Part shown: positions 10,737 to 18,065 of the stretch, one piece after another
Layout of the letters: each line of letters begins with the position of its first letter
Position numbering within the stretch: the stretch's first letter is position 1
Source: Lachnospiraceae bacterium
GTDB lineage: Bacteria; Bacillota; Clostridia; Lachnospirales; Lachnospiraceae
Length of the DNA stretch: 64,000 nucleotides
Assembly: GCA_910574715.1 (NCBI GenBank)
Contig: CAJTCH010000019.1
Span: 20,815 to 84,814, forward strand
Direction: 5' to 3'
Translations under genes and position numbers: made by a program
The notes under the pieces: generated by a model
What the model saw: only the letters and a program-made list of their open reading frames with translations
The model's database searches: none
What the model was told of the DNA's origin: nothing

Positions 10737-10765
10737 TTGCATATTTGTCGGATGTTTGCTATACT
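10737..10765 (+). promoter_or_regulatory. Promoter of tRNA-Glu
   Basis: TTGCAT (10737-10742), a 17-bp spacer and TATACT (10760-10765) lie 33 bases upstream of the tRNA. Spacing and boxes fit a vegetative sigma-A promoter. Confidence 0.6.
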
Positions 10766-10798
10766 AAACGAGTCCGAGATACGGAAGGACAATAATAT

Positions 10799-10870
10799 GG
10801 CTCCATGGTCAAGCGGTCAAGACGCTAGCCTCTCACGCTGGAATCAGGGGTTCGATTCCCCTTGGAGTCA
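10799..10870 (+). tRNA. tRNA-Glu (anticodon CTC)
   Basis: A 72-nt cloverleaf. The acceptor arms GGCTCCA and TGGAGTC pair, with one G-U. The anticodon stem CTAGC/GCTGG encloses the loop CTCTCAC, which gives anticodon CTC (reads GAG). The T-arm is AGGGG-TTCGATT-CCCCT, and A is the discriminator base. The CCA end is not encoded. It has its own promoter upstream and a strong terminator ten bases downstream, so it is a single-tRNA transcription unit. Confidence 0.92.
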
Positions 10871-10879
10871 CTGAGCAAG

Positions 10880-10920
10880 AAGCTGAGATTCTTTGAAGAT
10901 AAAGAATTTCAGCTTTTTTT
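10880..10920 (+). terminator. Intrinsic terminator after tRNA-Glu
   Basis: A 15-bp stem (10880-10894 with 10901-10915, one G-U pair), a six-base loop and a run of seven T. It ends four bases before the AAGGAGG that serves the next gene, so that gene either relies on read-through or has an unseen promoter. Confidence 0.85.
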
Positions 10921-10939
10921 GAACAAGGAGGACGATATT

Positions 10940-11185
10940 ATGACCGTTATGCAGGAACAAGCGATTGAGATGATTAAAAATATGTCTGATGATAAAATAT
11001 ATTATGTAGTTAGTATATTACGGGGAATTGAAGGACTGTCTGCGGCTAAAGAGGAAGCAGATCTTACAAAAGCTCAGAGAGCATATGAGAATATTCAGCA
11101 TTTTCGAAGAATGGGTTTGTACGACAGAGATTATAAAAAGGAACTGCGAGAAGCCATGGAGGAGAAATATGAAAGTCTTGATTGA
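10940..11185 (+). CDS. Small antitoxin-like protein (partner of a PIN toxin remnant)
   Basis: 81 residues, starting at ATG 10940 behind AAGGAGG; the in-frame extension to 10862 runs through the terminator and is unlikely. The protein is highly charged and helical. The N-terminal half (MIKNMSDDKIYYVVSILRG) and the C-terminal DYKKELREAMEEKYE resemble the small antitoxins that precede VapC-like PIN toxins in Clostridia. The next gene begins inside this one with MKVLIDTN, the typical start of a PIN toxin, which supports the reading, but that partner is truncated. If it still binds anything, it is an orphan antitoxin. I do not recognise a named antitoxin family with certainty. Confidence 0.6.
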   Translation: MTVMQEQAIEMIKNMSDDKIYYVVSILRGIEGLSAAKEEADLTKAQRAYENIQHFRRMGLYDRDYKKELREAMEEKYESLD

Positions 11186-11261
11186 TACGAATGAGAAGAT
11201 TTTTTGCGTTTGGGGTGGGAGAATATTGAACCAGATAATAAATAAGTCTGGTTACACATGA
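11169..11261 (+). pseudogene. Remnant of a PIN-domain (VapC-like) toxin
   Basis: Starts at ATG 11169, overlapping the antitoxin-like gene by 17 bases as toxin-antitoxin pairs often do. Only the first eight residues (MKVLIDTN, which includes the first acidic PIN catalytic residue) look genuine. After that the frame runs through unrelated sequence to a stop at 11261. A PIN toxin is normally about 130 residues, so nearly the whole toxin is gone. The 3' end meets the convergent deoR gene. Confidence 0.55.
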
Positions 11262-12022
11262 TCGCTGCCCAATATCACATCTACTCCGCAGTCAGTGATC
11301 TTCTTCTTCGTCTCATCATCGAACGCCCGGTCACAGATCAAAGTGTCGACCGCGTCCCAAGTGTTGATCAGGAATACCCCTTGAGAGTTGAATTTGCTGT
11401 AATCCGCTAACAGATAATTATGCTGGGAATTTTCCAGCATTATTTTTTTGATCTGAGAACCGGTGATACCATCGTTAAAAAATCCGCGCGCGGAGAAGCC
11501 GCTGCAGGAGATAACCGTTGCATCGACGAAGATATTCTTGGCAATATTAGCCGTAATCTCAGAATCCAGTGTATTATTATCACGGGCGAGTAACCCGCCC
11601 ATGACGAATACATTAATACTCGGGAATCCGCTTAGATATTGAAGGGCGATCGCGCTGTTCGTGAAGACCGTGAGACGCCGGTCCGGCGGCAGGGCCCGTA
11701 TGAATTCGTAAGCCGTGGAGCTGCCGTCGATATAGATGGATGAGACATTCTTCATGTGACGGGCGGCAATTGCGGCGATCTGCATTTTAGCAGAGTGATT
11801 GTTCTGTGACCGCGAATGGAAGTTAGTCTCATTTACCGTGTCATCTACAAGCAATGCCTTACCATATTCTCTGTGGATAAGGCCGGAATTCTCCAATGAA
11901 TCCAGATCACGCCGTATCGTCATCGTAGATACCGCGAAATAATCAGCCAGTTCGGCAACAATTACTTCCCTTTTCACTTTTATCAGATTGTAAATGCGCA
12001 TGCGCCGTTGTTCTATGTTCAT
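11252..12022 (-). CDS. DeoR-family transcriptional regulator
   Basis: 256 residues. I chose the ATG at 12022, preceded on the minus strand by AGGAGG; an in-frame start 24 bases upstream lacks a site. Residues ~5-58 form the DeoR winged helix (VSTMTIRRDLDSLENSGLIHREYG). The rest is a DeoRC sugar-phosphate sensor domain with IYIDGSSTAYEF and the phosphate-binding-type loop. It is transcribed divergently from the aldolase/isomerase/DhaKL/RpiB operon, so it most likely represses that operon and is released by a sugar phosphate from the pathway. The effector is not known. Confidence 0.85.
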   Translation of the reverse strand: MNIEQRRMRIYNLIKVKREVIVAELADYFAVSTMTIRRDLDSLENSGLIHREYGKALLVDDTVNETNFHSRSQNNHSAKMQIAAIAARHMKNVSSIYIDGSSTAYEFIRALPPDRRLTVFTNSAIALQYLSGFPSINVFVMGGLLARDNNTLDSEITANIAKNIFVDATVISCSGFSARGFFNDGITGSQIKKIMLENSQHNYLLADYSKFNSQGVFLINTWDAVDTLICDRAFDDETKKKITDCGVDVILGSDHV

Positions 12023-12145
12023 ATGTTTTATCCTCCTGCCATGCAATCTTAATCCTGTGCAGATATTGCGGAAAATGTGTGATAAATATAGCTATAGAGA
12101 ATTATAGAATGAAAATTGTAAAAAATCAACCGAACATTCAAAGTA

Positions 12146-12174
12146 TAGACGGTGTTTGATTGAAAGATTATAAT
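12146..12174 (+). promoter_or_regulatory. Likely promoter of the aldolase-isomerase-dhaKL-rpiB operon
   Basis: TAGACG (12146-12151), a 17-bp spacer and a perfect TATAAT (12169-12174) lie 50 bases upstream of the first operon gene, in the gap divergent from deoR. The -35 box is weak (4/6), as expected for a regulated promoter. I could not pick out a convincing DeoR operator. Confidence 0.5.
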
Positions 12175-12223
12175 CAGTTCATGCTGTTAGTTCGAACATA
12201 TAATCGCAGAAAGAGGTGGCAAA

Positions 12224-12856
12224 ATGAACAGAGAATTGATCAAAGAAGTGATGAGTGTGGCGAGACGCCTGGACGAGAAGAATCTGGTCAATACATTCGA
12301 AGGAAATATCTCAGCCAGGGAGGGAGACAAGATCTACATTACACCGACAACCAGGAATAAAGCGCTGTTGACAGAAGAGATGATTGCCGTTATTGATGCC
12401 AAGGGGAATCAGATCGGAGGGAATTGTAAGCCCACATCGGAACTGCCGATGCATAGGATGACGTATACGCTTCGGGATAACATCGGCGGAGTTGTGCACT
12501 GTCATCCGACATTCATGACGGCGCATGCGATATGCAATATTCCGGTCACGACGGATGCTTATCCGGAGATGATGGGGAATTTTGATACCTTCGAGATCAT
12601 ACCGTACGGACGGCCGGGGACGGAAGAGATCCTGCACGGAGCGGAAGAAATATTTGCTCATGCGGATATTGTTCTGCTGGGGAATCATGGTGTACTGGCA
12701 GTGGGCGAGACGGTCACGGATGCCATGAATAAGGTGGAGGCTGCAGAGGCAATCACGAAAACGATGTTTTTTGCAAATATGCTTGGAAAGCAGGTGCCGC
12801 TGCCAAAAGAAGATATTGATCATTTCAGGCAGTTATGGGAAGCGAAATGGAGGTAA
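12224..12856 (+). CDS. Class II aldolase (FucA/AraD family)
   Basis: 210 residues, with ATG 12224 behind GAGGTGG. The family splits ketose 1-phosphates (for example L-fuculose 1-phosphate) into DHAP and an aldehyde, or epimerises ribulose 5-phosphate. Visible residues: catalytic Glu in TSELPMH (~72), zinc ligands in HCHP (~92-94) and a third His in GNHGV (~155). It is the first gene of an operon with a FucI-like isomerase, DhaKL and an RpiB-type isomerase, and the next gene starts seven bases after its stop. The substrate is probably a ketose 1-phosphate made nearby; which one cannot be told from sequence. A second member of the family lies at 31.1 kb. Confidence 0.85.
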   Translation: MNRELIKEVMSVARRLDEKNLVNTFEGNISAREGDKIYITPTTRNKALLTEEMIAVIDAKGNQIGGNCKPTSELPMHRMTYTLRDNIGGVVHCHPTFMTAHAICNIPVTTDAYPEMMGNFDTFEIIPYGRPGTEEILHGAEEIFAHADIVLLGNHGVLAVGETVTDAMNKVEAAEAITKTMFFANMLGKQVPLPKEDIDHFRQLWEAKWR

Positions 12857-12863
12857 TGAAAGG

Positions 12864-14276
12864 ATGAGTAAGAAACCGGTTTTGGGTATTGTTGGGTTAT
12901 CTGACGGAGATCTGGAGGTGCATGAGCAGCTAAAAGGTGTAGTTCAGGATCAGGTGGATGCAATTGCAGCGGCATTAAGGGCTTCAGGACAGGTGGAAGT
13001 GATAGAAGCTAAGAAGCTGGTCAATAGCGTCAGGTCGGCAAAAGAACAGGCGGAATATCTGCGGGATCAGGGCGTGGACGGAACGATTCTGTCTTATGGA
13101 GTTTTCGCGTTTCCGAATTTTTCAGCGATCGTTGCGCAGAACGGGAAAGGCCCGTTTCTTCTGGCGGCGAATCTGAACCCGGACTGGCCGGGGATGGTGG
13201 CAATGCTTGCTGCCGGGGGTGCGTTGAATCATCTGGGAATCCGGCATTTCCGGGCGAGCGGTGACGTCAAGGAACCGGAGGTGTTGGAGAGATACATACG
13301 GTTTGCCAGATGCGCCAGGGCAGTGAACCGGCTTAACGGTCAGAAATACGGTCTGATCGGCGGACGGAGCCTTGGCATGTACAGCGCCACGGTCAGTATG
13401 CAGGATTGGCAGAAGCAATTCGGCATTGATGTGGATCACATGGATCAGAGTGAACTGGTGCGTCTGGCAGAGGAAGTTCCGGACGAACAGGTGGAACGGG
13501 CGTTTCAATGGCTGAGTGAGAATGTGGGAGAGATCCATTATAATGGCACCAGCTTCACTCCGGATAAGCTGAGGACACAGATCCGTCACTATGAAGCGCT
13601 GAAAAGGATCATCAGAGAGAATAGCTATGATTTTGTCGGTGTGAAATGTCACTATGAAATGAGCCGTCATCACTGTACGGAGTGTATTGCGGCAGCCTTC
13701 TGCAATGATCCTTATGACTGGGACGGCGAGAAGGAACCGGTTGTATATGCCTGTGAAGCGGATTCGGATGCTGCGCTGACAATGCAGATCTTAAAATACC
13801 TTACGGATGGATCGGTGATCTTCATGGATGTACGGCATTATGATAGGGAGCATGATGTGATGGTATTCTGCAACTGCGGCTCCCAGTCTACTTACTATGC
13901 GACAGGGACGGATGATTATAAATTGAATCTCAGTAAGACAAAGCTGTATCCGGCGCTGGATATCTATGCAGGAGGCGGATGCCATGTCAATCTGATGACG
14001 GCTCCGGGTCATGCAACGATCGCCCGGCTGAACCGCAGGGAGGGGAAATACAGGATGACAATCATTCCTGCCGATTTTGTCACATTACCGGAAGAGAAAA
14101 TGGCGGAGACAACCCGGGAATGGCCGCATGTATTTGCGAAGCTGCCCTTCGATCATCAGATCTTCTTGGATAAATTCGATGCGAACCACTGTCATGCCGT
14201 GTATGGGGATAAGGTACAGGAATTGCTGATGATCTGTGAGATGCTGGATATTGATGCAGAGATATTGGGGGAATAG
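12864..14276 (+). CDS. L-fucose isomerase-like (FucI/AraA superfamily) sugar isomerase
   Basis: 470 residues from ATG 12864; an in-frame extension into the previous gene is not credible. It is shorter than true L-fucose isomerases (~595 residues, one of which lies at 22.2 kb). The C-terminal half keeps the expected metal ligands: Glu in CEADSD, Asp in FMDVRHYD and His in APGHAT. The N-terminal half has the Rossmann-like fold of the group. This type is widespread in Firmicutes but poorly assigned. Linked to an aldolase, DhaK/DhaL and RpiB, it may interconvert an aldose and ketose that is then phosphorylated. The substrate is open. Confidence 0.75.
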   Translation: MSKKPVLGIVGLSDGDLEVHEQLKGVVQDQVDAIAAALRASGQVEVIEAKKLVNSVRSAKEQAEYLRDQGVDGTILSYGVFAFPNFSAIVAQNGKGPFLLAANLNPDWPGMVAMLAAGGALNHLGIRHFRASGDVKEPEVLERYIRFARCARAVNRLNGQKYGLIGGRSLGMYSATVSMQDWQKQFGIDVDHMDQSELVRLAEEVPDEQVERAFQWLSENVGEIHYNGTSFTPDKLRTQIRHYEALKRIIRENSYDFVGVKCHYEMSRHHCTECIAAAFCNDPYDWDGEKEPVVYACEADSDAALTMQILKYLTDGSVIFMDVRHYDREHDVMVFCNCGSQSTYYATGTDDYKLNLSKTKLYPALDIYAGGGCHVNLMTAPGHATIARLNRREGKYRMTIIPADFVTLPEEKMAETTREWPHVFAKLPFDHQIFLDKFDANHCHAVYGDKVQELLMICEMLDIDAEILGE

Positions 14277-14279
14277 AAG

Positions 14280-15275
14280 ATGCAGAGGATATTGAATGAT
14301 CCGGATTACATTGTGGATGAGATGCTGAGCGGCTTTTTGAAAGCACATTCAGATATTGTTGCGCCGACCGGGAATCCCCGGGTCGTGAAGGCGAAGAAGA
14401 TAAGGAAGGATAAGGTGGGTGTGGTGACCGGAGGCGGTTCCGGCCACAAACCGGCATTTATCGGATATGTCGGGGAGAATCTCTGTGACGCGGCAGCGGT
14501 GGGGGAGATCTGCAGTTCTCCGACCGCGGCGGCATTCCTGGATGCTTTCCGGGAGGCGGATCAGGGGAAGGGTGTTGCCTGTCTCTACGGCAATTACTCC
14601 GGTGATAATATGAATGTGAAGATGGCGGTTAGAATGGCGAAGCGAGAAGGAATCCAGGTCAAGACGGTTGTTGCCAATGATGATGCGGTTTCTGCGCCAA
14701 AGGATCAGAGGGAGAAACGAAGGGGTGTCGCCGGAGAAGTGCTGATGTGGAAGGTCGGCGGTGCAAGAGCGGCGCTTGGCGGAAACCTTGATGAGGTGGC
14801 TGCGGCGGCGCAGAAAGCGATCGATCATACGCGTTCGGTCGGAATCGGGCTGACACCATGTACGCTTCCGGCGGTGGGGCATCCTAATTTTGAGATTCGG
14901 CCGGGTACTATGGAGGTTGGGATCGGGCATCATGGCGAGCCGGGGATCGAGGTGTGTCCGCTTGAGACGGCGAAGCAGATGGCAGGCCGGATGCTGGATA
15001 TTATAGTGCCGGATTATCCGTTTGCGTCAGGAGACGAGACGGCTGTGCTTGTGTCAGGGCTTGGAGCGACGCCGGTGATGGAGCTATATGTATTGTATAA
15101 CGAGGTGGAACGGATTCTGGGAGAGACGGGGATTCGGGTATATAAGTCCTATGTCGGTAATTACTTTACTTCGCTGGATATGATGGGGGTAACTCTGACC
15201 GTGATGAAGTTGGATGAGCAGTTGAAGGAGTTATTGGACCTTCCGGTCAATACGGCAGGCTTGAAGCAGCTATAG
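14280..15275 (+). CDS. dhaK: Dihydroxyacetone kinase subunit DhaK (or tetrulose kinase subunit)
   Basis: 331 residues, the normal length. GGGSGHKPAF near residues 55-65 and GIGHHGEPG near 215 are present; the latter contains the His that binds dihydroxyacetone covalently. With the DhaL-type ATP-binding partner next door it can form a two-subunit kinase. Members of this family also phosphorylate erythrulose in tetritol pathways. The RpiB-type isomerase and the polyol dehydrogenase close by make a four-carbon substrate as plausible as dihydroxyacetone. No DhaM (PTS phosphodonor) is present nearby, so ATP is the likely donor. Confidence 0.85.
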   Translation: MQRILNDPDYIVDEMLSGFLKAHSDIVAPTGNPRVVKAKKIRKDKVGVVTGGGSGHKPAFIGYVGENLCDAAAVGEICSSPTAAAFLDAFREADQGKGVACLYGNYSGDNMNVKMAVRMAKREGIQVKTVVANDDAVSAPKDQREKRRGVAGEVLMWKVGGARAALGGNLDEVAAAAQKAIDHTRSVGIGLTPCTLPAVGHPNFEIRPGTMEVGIGHHGEPGIEVCPLETAKQMAGRMLDIIVPDYPFASGDETAVLVSGLGATPVMELYVLYNEVERILGETGIRVYKSYVGNYFTSLDMMGVTLTVMKLDEQLKELLDLPVNTAGLKQL

Positions 15276-15323
15276 CGTATTCTGTGCAGTGCACAATATA
15301 GTAGAAAAGGCGGAGGAATGAGT

Positions 15324-15986
15324 ATGGATATATTTGAGAATGCACAGGGGAAATCAGTCCTATTGAAGATGGCAAAAGCAATCCAGGAGAAGAAAGCTTA
15401 TCTTGGCGAAGTGGACGGCCTGATCGGAGACGGGGACCACGGCATGAATATGAACAAGGGGTTCCGTGTATTTGAAGAACGGATCAAGGATAGAGATATT
15501 GGATTTGTCCAAGGGCTTGGAGAGCTTGGGGAGATTCTGTTCAATGAGATAGGCGGTTCGATGGGGCCTATATATGGAACTTTGTTTATGGATGCATCGG
15601 AAGCTGGGGAAGGAAAGGAAGAGATTGGAACAGAGGAACTGGCACAGATGTTGGAGGCAGGGTTATGTGGACTCTATGAGATCGTGGAAGCCAGAGTGGG
15701 CGACAAGACGATGGTAGATACCCTTGCTCCGGCTGTTGCAAGCCTTAAAAGCTCAGTCAAAGAAGGTGTTCCGCTTGGGGAGGCGCTGATCCGGATGAAA
15801 ATAAAGGCAGAGGAAGGGAGAGATTCAACAATAGGGCTTATTGCAAGATACGGACGTTCCAGCAGACTGGGAGAGCGCTCCAGAGAAGTACCGGATGCGG
15901 GCGCGGTGTCCTGCTGTATCATCTTGTGCGCATTGGCGGACGGGATCGATGAACTGATGAAGGATGCGGAAGGGGGAAGGATATGA
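15324..15986 (+). CDS. dhaL: Dihydroxyacetone kinase subunit DhaL (ATP-binding)
   Basis: 220 residues. I prefer the ATG at 15324, because GGAGG ends one base before the ATG at 15318 but seven before 15324. The Mg-binding signature DGDHG (~34-38), GGSMGPIYGT and GDKTMVDTL are all present. The usual late motif with GHxDPGA is altered to EVPDAGA. It completes the kinase with DhaK, and its stop overlaps the start of the RpiB gene by four bases, showing translational coupling. As the nucleotide subunit it does not itself fix substrate specificity. Confidence 0.85.
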   Translation: MDIFENAQGKSVLLKMAKAIQEKKAYLGEVDGLIGDGDHGMNMNKGFRVFEERIKDRDIGFVQGLGELGEILFNEIGGSMGPIYGTLFMDASEAGEGKEEIGTEELAQMLEAGLCGLYEIVEARVGDKTMVDTLAPAVASLKSSVKEGVPLGEALIRMKIKAEEGRDSTIGLIARYGRSSRLGERSREVPDAGAVSCCIILCALADGIDELMKDAEGGRI

Positions 15987-16447
15987 GACTTGCGGTTGGA
16001 TGTGATGAGGCGGCATATGGATTGAAAATTGAGATCATGAGACATCTGGATAACAAAGGTATCGAGTATCAGGATTTCGGCGCACGGGAGGGAGAAGTAG
16101 TTCTATATCCGGATGTGGCGTATTCTGTTGCAGATGCGGTTGCCTCGGGGGAATATGAACGGGGAATATTGATGTGCGGCACGGGGATCGGTATGGCGAT
16201 CTGTGCCAATAAGGTGCCGGGTGTCCGTGCGGCGGTATGCCATGACCCGTTTTCAGCAGAGAGATCGCGCAAAAGCAATGACGCGCAGATTATGTGTATG
16301 GGAGAAAGAGTCATAGGAGTGGAGTTGGCTAAATATCTGGTGGATATCTGGCTGGAGTGTGATTTCGCGGGCAGCAGTTCCGTTCCAAAGGTTCGGAGGA
16401 TCAATGAACTGGAGCAGGAGCATATCAGAAAGTCGATTGCCACTTGA
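15983..16447 (+). CDS. rpiB: RpiB/LacAB-family sugar-phosphate isomerase
   Basis: 154 residues. The family isomerises aldose and ketose phosphates. The catalytic Cys lies in MCGTGIGMAICANK (~66), and the later SRKSNDAQIMCMGER motif is intact. The N-terminal motif, usually DHAG/DHGG, reads DEAAY, so the first His is Glu. Homologues in bacterial tetritol pathways convert erythrulose phosphate to erythrose 4-phosphate. With DhaKL immediately upstream and a polyol dehydrogenase downstream, that role is plausible. Plain ribose 5-phosphate isomerase is the alternative. It is the last gene of the DeoR-divergent operon. Confidence 0.8.
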   Translation: MRLAVGCDEAAYGLKIEIMRHLDNKGIEYQDFGAREGEVVLYPDVAYSVADAVASGEYERGILMCGTGIGMAICANKVPGVRAAVCHDPFSAERSRKSNDAQIMCMGERVIGVELAKYLVDIWLECDFAGSSSVPKVRRINELEQEHIRKSIAT

Positions 16448-16515
16448 TTTGTGTGAAATAATATTACTTTCAGTGACGGCGAATAAAATGATTTTACATT
16501 TTTTATAAAAAAGTA

Positions 16516-16543
16516 TTGACATTATGAAATAATATTTTATAAT
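16516..16543 (+). promoter_or_regulatory. Strong promoter upstream of the dehydrogenase gene
   Basis: A perfect TTGACA (16516-16521), a 16-bp spacer and a perfect TATAAT (16538-16543). The spacer contains TGAAATAATATT, which also occurs at about 16453, so a repressor could sit between the boxes. It is 175 bases ahead of the gene and may be one of two promoters. Confidence 0.6.
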
Positions 16544-16623
16544 ATACTATATAAAAAGCACAATAATATGAGTGAACAAAGTAAAAATATGGCAAATATT
16601 TACATTAACAGGATATTTATGCG

Positions 16624-16644
16624 TATAATTTGAAATAAAATTTC
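16624..16644 (+). promoter_or_regulatory. Second -10 box with adjoining palindromic operator
   Basis: TATAAT (16624-16629) is followed by the 13-bp palindrome GAAATAAAATTTC (16632-16644), which would overlap the transcription start. The same 13 bases recur exactly at 31859-31871 upstream of the aldolase-rpiR pair. RpiR-type repressors commonly bind AT-rich GAAA...TTTC palindromes, so this is a candidate RpiR operator. Confidence 0.55.
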
Positions 16645-16717
16645 TTTCCAGAAAATGTCAGATACTCAAGATGAAATGTAAAAACAGTTTTTTACTGTAC
16701 AGGGAAGGAGAGAAAAT

Positions 16718-17812
16718 ATGAGCTCAAAGATGAGAGCATTGGTTACATACGGTGCACATGATTACCGTTATGAAGAGGTGGAGATTCCCAGGGCAGGATC
16801 AGGGGAGATCATCATAAAAGTAGAAGGCTGCGGAATCTGTGCCGGTGATCTGAAGGCATTTAAAGGAGGCAGCGTATTCTGGGGAGACGGGAAGAAGCCG
16901 CCGTATCTGGAAGTGCCGGCGATCGGCGGACATGAATTTGTAGGACATATTGTTGAGATAGGGGAAGATATTGACAAGAAAGAGACATACGGGATTGCCG
17001 ATAAGGAATTCAAGGTCGGCGACCGGGTAGCGGTAGAGCAGATTGCTCCCTGCGGAACTTGCAGGTATTGCCGTGAAGGGAAGTATCATCTGTGTGCACC
17101 GCACAATGTATATGGCTTCAAGAATTATCTGAACGGCGGTTTTGCAGAATATGCGAAGCTTACGAAGGAATCGCTGATATCTAAGATACCGGAGGATATG
17201 CCGCTTGAACAGGCGCTTCTGATCGAACCTTATGCGTGTTCTATGCACGCGGTAGACAGAGCGAAGATCGAAGCGGACGATATCGTGGTGATCTCAGGGG
17301 CAGGATGCCTTGGGCTTGGAATGATCACCGCGGCAAGGAGGAAGAACCCCAGGTGCCTGATTGCCTTGGATCTTAATGACGAGAGACTTAAGATGGCAGA
17401 GGAATTCGGATGTGACAGGGTGGTCAATCCGGCGAAGGAAGATCTTGAGGCGGTGATTATGGAACTGACCAAAGGATACGGGTGTGACGTATACATAGAG
17501 GCAACCGGCCATCCGTCCAGTGTGAAGCAGGGGCTTGAGATCATTCGGAAGGCAGGGCGTTTTATCGAATTCAGCCTGTTCTTGGAACCGGTGACCTGTG
17601 ACTGGAGCGTGATCGGAGACGGGAAAGAGCTCGATATGCATGGAGTAAGCTTAAGCTATGGATGTTTCCCCGAGACGATCCGCGGGCTGTATTCGGGTGA
17701 GCTCAAGTCAGATGGAGTCGTGACTCATAGATTCGAGCTTTGCGATTACGAGGCGGCTTTTGAACAGAGCGGCAGCGGAGCAGGATCCGTCAAAGTAGCA
17801 TTTACATTTTAA
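16718..17812 (+). CDS. Zinc-dependent polyol dehydrogenase (MDR family, erythritol/threitol-type)
   Basis: 364 residues, ATG 16718 behind GGAAGGAG. Catalytic zinc site: Cys in GCGICAGD (~39) and GGHE (~70). Structural zinc Cys cluster: CGTCRYCREGKYHLC (~111-125). NAD-binding loop: GAGCLGLG. The long insert between the catalytic motif and the His-Glu pair (GGSVFWGDGKKPPYLEV) is reminiscent of erythritol/L-threitol dehydrogenases. It would oxidise a polyol to a ketose, which suits the DhaKL kinase just upstream and the polyol-type ABC importer just downstream. Exact substrate unproven. Confidence 0.8.
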   Translation: MSSKMRALVTYGAHDYRYEEVEIPRAGSGEIIIKVEGCGICAGDLKAFKGGSVFWGDGKKPPYLEVPAIGGHEFVGHIVEIGEDIDKKETYGIADKEFKVGDRVAVEQIAPCGTCRYCREGKYHLCAPHNVYGFKNYLNGGFAEYAKLTKESLISKIPEDMPLEQALLIEPYACSMHAVDRAKIEADDIVVISGAGCLGLGMITAARRKNPRCLIALDLNDERLKMAEEFGCDRVVNPAKEDLEAVIMELTKGYGCDVYIEATGHPSSVKQGLEIIRKAGRFIEFSLFLEPVTCDWSVIGDGKELDMHGVSLSYGCFPETIRGLYSGELKSDGVVTHRFELCDYEAAFEQSGSGAGSVKVAFTF

Positions 17813-17862
17813 TCAGGAAGAGGAAATATTCTGCCATGTTTCATCAACTGTAAAGTAGGATC

Positions 17863-17999
17863 CGGTAACGGTACAGACAGGTCTGCGCACTTGCTGCGCT
17901 GACCGTGAGAACATGATTCAGGAATGCAAAAATCCCATCGCGAAGCGATTTTAAATGGATTTTTGCATGTAACAGGGCAGCTTGTCTGAACTGTTACGG
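17863..17999. repeat. Intergenic foldback repeat
   Basis: An imperfect outer inverted repeat (GTAACGGTACAGACAG at 17865 against 17982-17997, 13 of 16 matches) encloses a perfect 12-bp pair ATGCAAAAATCC / GGATTTTTGCAT (17924-17935, 17957-17968) with a small inner hairpin. TCTGAACTGTTAC from its right end recurs at 31812-31824, and a decayed relative lies near 42163. This looks like a dispersed, non-coding repeat family. It separates the dehydrogenase from the transporter genes. Confidence 0.55.
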
Positions 18000-18065
18000 C
18001 CCCGATGCAATGGTGGATAGTTGGCAGATTATTTATAAAGCATCAGAAAACAGGAGGTAAAGATT

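Noticed and set aside
10689..10874. 61-codon frame covering tRNA-Glu
   Set aside because: It spans the tRNA promoter and gene; the cloverleaf is convincing, the peptide is not.
12771..12863. Longer start for the FucI-like isomerase
   Set aside because: The extension lies in the preceding aldolase gene and has no site, whereas GAAAGG sits just before ATG 12864.
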